11,183 nucleotides of DNA from Ruminococcus sp. (GTDB lineage Bacteria > Bacillota > Clostridia > Oscillospirales > Ruminococcaceae). Location: the NCBI GenBank assembly GCA_003488415.1, contig DNLQ01000131.1:2068-13250 (forward strand). The letters are read 5' to 3'. Below the pieces are notes generated by a model that searched no databases, was not told the DNA's origin, and saw only the letters and a program-made list of their open reading frames with translations. The translations under genes were made by a program, and so were the position numbers. The first letter of the stretch is position 1. Each line of letters starts with the position of its first letter. Positions 1 to 5,362 of this stretch are shown piece by piece.

Positions 1-62
1 AAAAGCGGATCATAGATATTTTATTGCCGTATTAACAGGTACACATCTGAAAGGAAATAAAT

Positions 63-2099
63 ATGAAGCAACTGATAAAGAGAATACTTTGTGTATTTAC
101 TGCGGCGGCTGCACTTGTGGTTCAGACCGCAGGCTCTGCCGATGCCGCAGATATAAAGATCTTCGACAGAACAAGGGACATGGCAGTGATGAAGGCGGAT
201 CCTCCCGAACCTGAGAAGGAGCTTGTGTACAGTGAGATCCCCGTAAGCAGCTTTACAGTTTCCGGACTTGCTCCGGGCATCAATACGGACAAGGACCGTG
301 TGGACTGGTGGTTCAGCGAGTGGGAGGACTGCCGGTATATCTTCCTGCCGTCAACTGCCGACAGAAGCTCTCTTGTCATTACATACGGCTGTGACGAAAC
401 CCTTTACCTCAATGATACTCCGGTAGTATCCGGTGAGAGCACCTCACTTCTGGACAGCGCCGATGAGTTCACTGTCAGGGCAGGGGATAAGGACTGCGGA
501 AAGCTGAAGGTGATGCAGTCGGAGCTTGGCTGTATCTTTCTCTCCACAAAGAGCGGCGGACTTGACCTTCTTGACGCCAATATGCAGTACACCGAGACAG
601 GTTCGGCACTTATGCTGGATCCCGACGGCGGTATCGTTTTCAGCGGGGATATAGATAAGCTCACCGCCCACGGCAATTCTTCCTGGCACTACAGCAAGAA
701 AAAGTCCTATAATGTGAAGCTGGATAAAAAAGCCGATCTCTACGGTATGGGCAAGGCTAAGAAGTGGGCGCTCATCTCCAACTATCTGGATCACTCAATG
801 GTGAGGAACAAGGTCACAGAGGAGATGTGCAAGGCTGTGGGAGCGCAGTGCGTAATGGATTCAGTGTTCGTTGACCTCTACGCAGACGGCTCCTACCGTG
901 GCACATATCAGCTTTATGAAAGAGTGCAGATACAGAAGAACCGTGTGAATATCCGTGACCTTGAGGAGGAGACCGAGAAGCTCAACGAGTCCGATCTCAG
1001 TGAGTACCCGAGACGTGTGAAGGGTGCTTCAGGTGTGGGCGAATACATGGAGAACAGCTTCAAGTACTATGATATACCAAATGATCCGGCTGACATCACC
1101 GGTGGATATCTTATGCAGTTCCAGCTCTGGAACAGATACGGCTACAAGGCAAATAGCGGCTTTGTGACCTCACGGGGACAGGCAGTGGAGCTTGACGGTC
1201 CTGAATATGCTTCCGAGGCGCAGATAAACTACATACGCTCCTTCGTGCAGGATGCAGAGGACGCTGTATATTCAGATACCGGATTCAACAGCAAGGGTAA
1301 GCACTACAGTGATTACTTCGATATGGACTCTCTTGTCACCGCCTATCTCGTCCAGGAGATATCCATGAACATAGACGCTACCACCACCAGCTTCTTCTTA
1401 TGGAAGGATTCCGATGTGAACGGCGACGGAAAGCTGCATTTCTGTCCGTCATGGGACTTTGACTTTGCCTATGGCTGTTTCCCGGCGAGCGTGAAGAACT
1501 CGGACGGCAAAAGCGGATACTCCTGCTGGACGAACAACCTCTATGCAGCCTACTTCCCTATAAGCGGCTATCAGACCAGCGAACGTCCTGCGGAGGGTGT
1601 GAGCTGGATAGGGATGCTCTACAAGCGTGACAGCTTCAGGAAAATGGCTGCACGCAGGTTCACACAGCGCTTTTCTCCGTTCCTTACTGAGCTTACTCAG
1701 GGAGAGGATCCGGGAATAATGCAGATAGCAGGTGCAATGGAAAACTCCGCCGGGATGAACAATGCACGGTGGCATACCTACGGCGGAGCTGAGTATTGTG
1801 TATTCGGTTCGTCAAGCGGAAAGGACTTCCTCGGCTCTGTGGAGCTTGTGCGCCGCTTTGCCGGGGATCGTAATGAATGGCTCGGAGAACTGTGGAAGGA
1901 TGACCTCTATCCGGACGGAGACGTGAACGGTGACGGTGTTCTGGACGCTGCTGACCTTGAAGCCCTGGAGAGATGGCTGCTGGGAGCGGACGGTGCTGAG
2001 CTTGCTGCAAGTGATGCTGCCGACCTTTCCGGTGACGGCAGGACAGATACCTTTGACCTGTGTCTTATGCGTCAGAGGATAGCGGAGGTTCAGTCCTGA
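63..2099 (+). CDS. Secreted CotH-kinase-family protein with C-terminal type I dockerin
   Basis: A 678-residue exported protein. Residues 1-28 form a signal peptide (KR near the start, hydrophobic core, A-D-A before a likely cut near 28/29). Residues about 55-165 look like a beta-rich Ig-like domain. The CotH domain spans about 165-600: HGNSSWHYSKKKSYNVKL (203-220), an N-x-x-D and RN stretch (240-249), and the acidic motif WDFDFAYG (464-471), which matches the metal-binding part of the CotH atypical kinase fold. The C-terminus (about 619-678) has two dockerin calcium loops, DVNGDGVLDAAD (620-631) and DLSGDGRTDTFD (654-665). Dockerins bind cohesins, so the protein probably docks to a cellulosome scaffold. 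Its kinase activity and substrate are unknown; Bacillus CotH phosphorylates spore-coat proteins. The start has an AAAGGAAA ribosome site just upstream. No promoter is convincing in the 62 upstream bases, so it may be read from outside the window. Confidence 0.93.
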   Translation: MKQLIKRILCVFTAAAALVVQTAGSADAADIKIFDRTRDMAVMKADPPEPEKELVYSEIPVSSFTVSGLAPGINTDKDRVDWWFSEWEDCRYIFLPSTADRSSLVITYGCDETLYLNDTPVVSGESTSLLDSADEFTVRAGDKDCGKLKVMQSELGCIFLSTKSGGLDLLDANMQYTETGSALMLDPDGGIVFSGDIDKLTAHGNSSWHYSKKKSYNVKLDKKADLYGMGKAKKWALISNYLDHSMVRNKVTEEMCKAVGAQCVMDSVFVDLYADGSYRGTYQLYERVQIQKNRVNIRDLEEETEKLNESDLSEYPRRVKGASGVGEYMENSFKYYDIPNDPADITGGYLMQFQLWNRYGYKANSGFVTSRGQAVELDGPEYASEAQINYIRSFVQDAEDAVYSDTGFNSKGKHYSDYFDMDSLVTAYLVQEISMNIDATTTSFFLWKDSDVNGDGKLHFCPSWDFDFAYGCFPASVKNSDGKSGYSCWTNNLYAAYFPISGYQTSERPAEGVSWIGMLYKRDSFRKMAARRFTQRFSPFLTELTQGEDPGIMQIAGAMENSAGMNNARWHTYGGAEYCVFGSSSGKDFLGSVELVRRFAGDRNEWLGELWKDDLYPDGDVNGDGVLDAADLEALERWLLGADGAELAASDAADLSGDGRTDTFDLCLMRQRIAEVQS

Positions 2100-2728
2100 G
2101 CAAGAGTTTCCATAAGCTCGGGGAGGTCGCTGAACTGTTCGAGCTCCGGCACTGTCTGTGCGATAGTGCCGAAGCCGTAGGCAGCATGGATGAAGTCCAG
2201 ACCTGCTTTCACGGTCGCATCGTAGTCGCCCTGAATGTCGCCGACATACCATGCTTTGTCAAGTGAATTACGGCTTGCTGTAAGGGCGATATTATCGCCC
2301 TTTTCTTTCAGGTTGTTGCCGTAGCATTCGATGTCGTCGAAGTACCTGCCGAAGCCGTAATGCTCCAGGAAGGTCTCGATGTAGCCGGTCTGGCAGTTGC
2401 TTACGATATAAAGGTGATACTTCTTTTTAAGGCGGATGAATGTGTTTTCAAGCTCGGGGTAAAGGACTCCTCCGTGCCGGAGGAGATACTCGTTTTCGTA
2501 GTCACAGCATTTCTTCAGAAGCTCCATGCGTTCATCCTCAGGGAGCTTTCCGAAGAGTCTGTCTGCGATCCTGTCCATGGTGAGTCCCATGACACCCATG
2601 ATGTCCTTCTGTGTAACATCCGGCAGACCGTATTCTGAGCTGCGGATGACCTCAGTCCATGATTTTGCCACATTCTCCGAGGAATCCCAGAGAGTGCCGT
2701 CCATATCGAATATAATACCTTTTTTCAT
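2090..2728 (-). CDS. HAD-superfamily phosphatase (phosphoglycolate-phosphatase-like)
   Basis: A 212-residue cytoplasmic hydrolase. HAD motif I is DMDGT at 8-12, with nucleophile D8 and acid/base D10. Motif II is the Ser of YIVSN (S110). Motif III is a Lys in LKEKGDN (K141 or K143). Motif IV is GDIQGD with D164 and D168. Residues about 15-90 form a helical C1-type cap, as in the Gph and beta-phosphoglucomutase-like subfamily. Length is normal. The substrate cannot be read from the sequence. Its start codon overlaps the stop of the upstream dehydrogenase gene (ATGA), with GGAGGG 3-4 bases before the ATG inside that gene, so the two are translationally coupled. This suggests it acts on the dehydrogenase product or a related phosphate. 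A general metabolite-repair phosphatase is also possible. Its last 10 bases overlap the convergent CotH gene. Confidence 0.93.
   Translation of the reverse strand: MKKGIIFDMDGTLWDSSENVAKSWTEVIRSSEYGLPDVTQKDIMGVMGLTMDRIADRLFGKLPEDERMELLKKCCDYENEYLLRHGGVLYPELENTFIRLKKKYHLYIVSNCQTGYIETFLEHYGFGRYFDDIECYGNNLKEKGDNIALTASRNSLDKAWYVGDIQGDYDATVKAGLDFIHAAYGFGTIAQTVPELEQFSDLPELMETLAQD
2282..2308 (+). terminator. Intrinsic terminator for the CotH transcript, inside the antisense HAD gene
   Basis: AAGGGCGA (2282-2289) and TCGCCCTT (2295-2302) form a perfect 8-bp stem with a TATTA loop, followed on the plus strand by a T-rich run (to 2308). On the minus strand the hairpin is followed by only two Ts, so it should work only in the CotH direction. 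It lies about 180 bases past the CotH stop and no closer terminator is visible. The predicted CotH mRNA tail would be antisense to the 3' third of the HAD gene. The same bases encode the motif III region (around EKGDNIAL) of the phosphatase. Confidence 0.72.
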
Positions 2729-3789
2729 ATTCCCTCCTGCATCATGCTGTAGATCTCGTCAAGCTGCTGCCTGCCGGGATGTACGTCGTCGAGTATGGTT
2801 ATCCTGCCCGGTCTGACAATGCGGGCTTTCTCCCACATATCCGCAAACATATCCTTTGTAATGCCGTAGGTGGCAGGAGAGATGTCAAGTCCGTAGGTGC
2901 GGAAGAAGGAGAGAAGACCGTCAGGGGACTGTCCCTGGAAGATACAGGCAGGGATACTTCCTAATGCTGTTGCAAGGCCGTGAGAGATCTTTACCTCCGG
3001 GTAGTACTCCTCTATGGCGTGGGCGAAGAGATGCTCACTTCCGCTGCACGGACGGGAAGAACCGGCGATCTCCATGGCAAGTCCGCCCATGACCAGGGCA
3101 CGGGACAGGATACGTATGAATACACGGCTCTTCATGTTCTTTTCGTCGCAGTGGTATACGGAGTCGTAAGCCATGCGGCTCAGAGCGTAGGCGAAGTCCT
3201 CCACACGGGACGAAGTCCTTGCAGCAGCGAGCTTCCAGTCGTAGAGTGCAGTATGCTTGGCTATGGTATCGCCGATGCCGGAGAGAGTCTGTCCCTGGGG
3301 CGCATTGATTATCATGTTTGTGTCAACGATTATCGCCGCAGGTATCTTGCATTCAAGAGTCTTTCTTGCCCTGCCCTCGGTCTCAAGGACTGAGAACGGT
3401 GATGCAAGGGAGTCGTTGCTCAGTGAAGTGGGCATACATATATATACCGCCTTGCTGATGTGTGCAGCGTATTTTGCCGTATCCAGGACTCTTCCGCCGC
3501 CTATGCCGATGATGACCTTAATATCCTCGACACATACCTTACGGGCAATGGCTACTGCTTCATCGAAGCTGGCACTTTCCATTGCGATTATCTCAGCTCC
3601 CCCGAAATCACGGCTTATTTCCTCTATCTTTTCACGGTAAATCCCGATCAGGAATTCCTCGGAGATGATGACGGTTTTCTGCCCGATGACGTCGGGGATG
3701 TACCTGCTTATGATCTCATCGGAACGGAAGAATGCGTCCTCCTCGACTGCAAGGCAGAGAGGGAGATCGAATCTTGTGTGCTGATTCAT
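2725..3789 (-). CDS. Glycerol-1-phosphate dehydrogenase-like metal-dependent dehydrogenase (AraM/EgsA type)
   Basis: A 354-residue member of the iron-containing alcohol dehydrogenase / dehydroquinate synthase fold. Several blocks match the sn-glycerol-1-phosphate dehydrogenase branch: the nucleotide loop GIGGGRVLDTAK (95-106), PTSLSNDSLASPFS (120-133), SGIGDTIAKHTALYDWKLA (170-188) and GSSRPCSGSEHLFAHA (243-258). Likely metal ligands are D174, H253 and H270. Enzymes of this branch reduce dihydroxyacetone phosphate to glycerol-1-phosphate with NAD(P)H. They are essential for archaeal lipids; the Bacillus homologue AraM feeds a heptaprenylglyceryl-phosphate pathway. Activity here is inferred, and a related polyol-phosphate substrate cannot be excluded. 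Start at 3789 is supported by GAGGAG five bases upstream. First gene of a two-gene operon with the HAD phosphatase, driven by the promoter at 3824-3852. Confidence 0.88.
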   Translation of the reverse strand: MNQHTRFDLPLCLAVEEDAFFRSDEIISRYIPDVIGQKTVIISEEFLIGIYREKIEEISRDFGGAEIIAMESASFDEAVAIARKVCVEDIKVIIGIGGGRVLDTAKYAAHISKAVYICMPTSLSNDSLASPFSVLETEGRARKTLECKIPAAIIVDTNMIINAPQGQTLSGIGDTIAKHTALYDWKLAAARTSSRVEDFAYALSRMAYDSVYHCDEKNMKSRVFIRILSRALVMGGLAMEIAGSSRPCSGSEHLFAHAIEEYYPEVKISHGLATALGSIPACIFQGQSPDGLLSFFRTYGLDISPATYGITKDMFADMWEKARIVRPGRITILDDVHPGRQQLDEIYSMMQEGI

Positions 3790-3823
3790 GACTGCTCCTC
3801 GCTTTCATAGTTATTATGGTATC

Positions 3824-3852
3824 ATTATACCACATTTTTTATGTATCATCAA
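3824..3852 (-). promoter_or_regulatory. Sigma-A promoter of the dehydrogenase-phosphatase operon
   Basis: On the minus strand, TTGATG (3852-3847) is followed after exactly 17 bases by TATAAT (3829-3824), with TGG just before it (extended -10). The transcript would start near 3817, giving a leader of about 28 bases before the ATG at 3789. The -10 sits in a small inverted repeat, TGGTAT / ATACCA with a four-base centre (about 3817-3832), that could serve as an operator or a 5' hairpin. Confidence 0.8.
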
Positions 3853-3885
3853 TCCCCGTGACGTATGAAAGGAGAAAACATTTAT

Positions 3886-3933
3886 ATGTACCGGATCCGG
3901 CAGGCGAGCGTATCCAGGTATGCTCAGACATAA
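3886..3933 (+). CDS. Possible 15-codon leader-type ORF
   Basis: ATG at 3886 is preceded by AAAGGAG (3868-3874, spacing 11) and reads MYRIRQASVSRYAQT before TAA. It lies upstream of the 3972 promoter, so that promoter would not transcribe it, and I see no good plus-strand promoter of its own. A weak hairpin (TGCTT / AAGCA, 3944-3958) follows. It begins over the CCGGATCCGG palindrome (3891-3900). It may be a chance ORF; it is listed because of the ribosome-site match. Confidence 0.2.
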   Translation: MYRIRQASVSRYAQT

Positions 3934-3971
3934 AATAAAGAACTGCTTTACGGAAGCATTATGACCGGCAA

Positions 3972-4000
3972 TTGACAAAATCTCCGGCTTGTGATAGAAT
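3972..4000 (+). promoter_or_regulatory. Strong sigma-A promoter of the small sorting-signal gene
   Basis: TTGACA (3972-3977) is a perfect -35, followed after 17 bases by TAGAAT (3995-4000), one base from consensus. The start point would be near 4007. A TATAAT at 4003-4008 has a spacer of about 25 bases and is unlikely to be the working -10. The only plausible gene downstream before the rpsB promoter is the 49-codon ORF at 4165. Confidence 0.8.
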
Positions 4001-4007
4001 ATTATAA

Positions 4008-4126
4008 TGAACGTCAGAAAGGATCCGGCGTTCACTGCAATAAACGGTTTAAGAGCCTCGCACATCTGCAAACCAAGGCTTGCAGTGTGCGGATCGGCAA
4101 ATGGAAAAAGGCAGAAGATCTTGCCG
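4008..4126 (+). promoter_or_regulatory. Structured 5' leader RNA with competing helices (unrecognised)
   Basis: The predicted leader runs from about 4007 to 4164 and folds strongly. Stem-loop 1 is TGAACG (4008-4013) with CGTTCA (4029-4034). Stem-loop 2 pairs CGCACA-T-CTGCAA (4059-4071) with TTGCAGTGTGCG (4080-4091): 12 bp with one bulged T. Stem-loop 3 is CGGCAA (4095-4100) with TTGCCG (4121-4126). A rival helix pairs CACTGCAA (4033-4040) with TTGCAGTG (4080-4087), 8 perfect bp. It cannot coexist with stem-loop 2, and would enclose TAAA/TTTA (4041-4051) and GCCT/AGGC (4055-4058 with 4076-4079) hairpins as a three-way junction. Mutually exclusive pairings before a gene suggest a switch. I recognise no riboswitch, T-box or known small RNA. 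A stand-alone RNA is another possibility, though no terminator is visible before the ribosome site. Confidence 0.5.
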
Positions 4127-4164
4127 TTTCCAATAACTATCAAATACTGAAAGGAGGCAGTCCT

Positions 4165-4314
4165 ATGGCTCTGCTCTGTGCGCTGGCATTTGCGCTGTTA
4201 AGCCCTGCAACAGGTGATAACTTCCCTGTAAAGGCACTTATCATCGCAGGCGTGATCGCTCTGGTGCTTATCATACTGACTGTGATCACAAAGAACAAAA
4301 AGGGAGATAACTGA
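4165..4314 (+). CDS. 49-residue lone sortase-sorting-signal miniprotein
   Basis: The start is fixed by a consensus AAGGAGG (4151-4157) eight bases before the ATG; longer in-frame versions would run back through the leader and promoter. The protein has a short hydrophobic N-terminus (MALLCALAFALL), then SPATGD (13-18), a hydrophobic helix of about 18 residues (24-41) and a charged tail (KNKKGDN). The SPATG / helix / basic-tail order is that of a C-terminal cell-wall sorting signal; (S/P)PxTG is a known class B sortase motif in Clostridia. There is almost no cargo upstream of the motif. The protein may be a tiny sortase substrate, a two-pass membrane peptide, or the retained 3' end of a lost surface-protein gene. 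The dedicated promoter and ribosome site argue against simple decay. It has no clear terminator before the rpsB promoter. Confidence 0.7.
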   Translation: MALLCALAFALLSPATGDNFPVKALIIAGVIALVLIILTVITKNKKGDN

Positions 4315-4328
4315 GGATTTGTGCAGTA

Positions 4329-4368
4329 TTGCAGAAAAACGGCGAATATCAACGCAAAAATTCTGCAA
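4329..4368. repeat. Inverted repeat with 8-base arms between the miniprotein gene and the rpsB promoter
   Basis: TTGCAGAA (4329-4336) and TTCTGCAA (4361-4368) are perfect reverse complements separated by 24 bases. No T-run follows, so it is not a standard terminator. It ends 22 bases before the rpsB -35. It could be an operator for a dimeric regulator or a stem in the 3' tail of the upstream transcript. Confidence 0.4.
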
Positions 4369-4389
4369 GTCTGTACACCGGAAAGATAC

Positions 4390-4418
4390 TTGAAAAAGTA
4401 CTCCCGGTATGTTATAAT
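4390..4418 (+). promoter_or_regulatory. rpsB promoter (sigma-A, extended -10)
   Basis: TTGAAA (4390-4395), 17-base spacer, TATAAT (4413-4418), with TGT immediately before the -10. Transcription would begin near 4425, giving an untranslated leader of about 100 bases before rpsB. Confidence 0.85.
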
Positions 4419-4430
4419 ATTAAGGCAATT

Positions 4431-4470
4431 CGCACGCCGATACTTTGTATGCCGGTGCGCCTATGGCGTG
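4431..4470 (+). promoter_or_regulatory. rpsB leader hairpins, candidate autoregulatory site
   Basis: In the roughly 100-base leader, CGCAC (4431-4435) pairs with GTGCG (4455-4459) around an inner ATAC/GTAT stem (4440-4443 with 4447-4450) and an internal GCCG/GCCG loop. CGCC/GGCG (4458-4461 with 4465-4468) forms a second hairpin. A rival pairing, CACGCC (4433-4438) with GGCGTG (4465-4470), excludes both. Several r-protein genes bind their own product in such leaders, so uS2 autoregulation is possible. I do not recognise a catalogued motif. The ribosome site AAGGAGG (4512-4518) lies outside the pairings. Confidence 0.4.
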
Positions 4471-4527
4471 GCATTCATCTAAGGTGCGGCGGAGGATTAA
4501 TAACCAAATTTAAGGAGGACTACGCAA

Positions 4528-5277
4528 ATGGCAGTAGTATCAATGAAGCAGCTTCTTGAAGCAGGCGTTCACTTCGGACACCAGACAAGACGCTGGAACC
4601 CCAAAATGGCACCGTACATCTTCACAGAGAGAAACGGTATCTACATCATCGACCTTCAGAAGACCGTAAAGAAGCTGGAGGAGGCTTACAACTTTGTTCG
4701 TGAGATCTCAGCACAGGGCGGAGAGGTACTTTTCGTAGGTACAAAGAAGCAGGCTGGCGATTCCGTTAAGGAAGAGGCTACAAGAGCCGGCGCTCATTTC
4801 GTAAATGCAAGATGGCTGGGCGGTATGCTCACAAACTTCAAGACTATCCAGACACGTATCAAGAGACTTGAGCAGCTCCACACAATGGAGACTGACGGTA
4901 CTTTCGATCTCCTTCCCAAGAAGGAAGTTGTAAAGCTCAACCTTGAGATCGAGAAGCTGGAGAAGTTCCTGGGCGGTATCAAGACAATGAAGAAGCTCCC
5001 CGCAGCTCTGTTCATCGTTGATCCCCGCAAGGAGAAGATAGCTGTAGCTGAGGCTAAGAAGCTGAACATCCCGATTGTTGCTATCGTAGATACAAACTGC
5101 GATCCTGACGAGGTAGACTACGTTATCCCCGGTAACGATGATGCTATCCGTGCTGTAAAGCTCATCGCAGGCAGCATTGCAAACGCTATCATCGAGGGCA
5201 GACAGGGAAGCGATGCCGAGACAGCTGAGGAGGCTCCCGCAGAGGAGACTGCCGAGACTGAGGCAGAGGCTGAATAA
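4528..5277 (+). CDS. rpsB: 30S ribosomal protein S2 (uS2)
   Basis: A 249-residue uS2, close to the Bacillus length. Diagnostic stretches are GVHFGHQTRRWNPKM (13-27), RWLGGMLTN (96-104) and the IPIVAIVDTNCDPD signature (181-194). The central helical hairpin lies at about 105-160. The last 23 residues are an acidic, Ala/Glu-rich tail, a variable end common in Clostridia. uS2 joins late on the back of the 30S subunit near the mRNA exit and binds S1 in species that have it. The start has AAGGAGG nine to ten bases upstream. It has its own promoter and leader and is followed by tsf, the usual bacterial order, with a terminator-like hairpin between them. Confidence 0.98.
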   Translation: MAVVSMKQLLEAGVHFGHQTRRWNPKMAPYIFTERNGIYIIDLQKTVKKLEEAYNFVREISAQGGEVLFVGTKKQAGDSVKEEATRAGAHFVNARWLGGMLTNFKTIQTRIKRLEQLHTMETDGTFDLLPKKEVVKLNLEIEKLEKFLGGIKTMKKLPAALFIVDPRKEKIAVAEAKKLNIPIVAIVDTNCDPDEVDYVIPGNDDAIRAVKLIAGSIANAIIEGRQGSDAETAEEAPAEETAETEAEAE

Positions 5278-5293
5278 TCATAAAGTACTATCG

Positions 5294-5333
5294 GGCTGCT
5301 GCCGGCGTCTGAACGGGGCAGCAGCCTTCTTTA
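5294..5333 (+). terminator. Attenuator-type terminator between rpsB and tsf
   Basis: GGCTGCTGCC (5294-5303) pairs perfectly with GGCAGCAGCC (5317-5326), 10 GC-rich bp with a 13-base loop, followed by TTCTTTAT. This is a good intrinsic terminator 17 bases after the rpsB stop. I see no convincing tsf promoter downstream, so tsf probably depends on partial read-through, which would set the S2 to EF-Ts ratio. Confidence 0.75.
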
Positions 5334-5362
5334 TATAATAAAACAATCAGGAGGTAATAACA

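Noticed and set aside
1..62. Promoter for the CotH gene
   Set aside because: Only AT-rich stretches without a paired -35/-10 of proper spacing; the promoter is probably outside the window.
2360..2816. Plus-strand ORFs opposite the HAD and dehydrogenase genes
   Set aside because: They are antisense shadows of well-conserved enzymes, with no ribosome sites or recognisable domains.
4066..4076. c-di-GMP riboswitch suggested by GCAAACC in the leader
   Set aside because: The other conserved part of that class (GACGCAAAGCC-like second segment and tetraloop receptor) is missing; the match is a short coincidence.
3991..4164. N-terminal extension of the small sorting-signal protein to 107 residues
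   Set aside because: It would begin inside the -10 region of a consensus promoter and read through the structured leader. The composition is not protein-like, and the perfect ribosome site is at 4151 for ATG 4165.
4329..4559. 76-codon ORF overlapping the rpsB promoter and start
   Set aside because: It runs through the promoter, leader and rpsB start in another frame, with no ribosome site.
5334..5339. tsf promoter using TATAAT downstream of the hairpin
   Set aside because: The matching -35 position (GAACGG, in the hairpin loop and stem) is poor, and the -10 is easily explained by the terminator T/A-rich tail.
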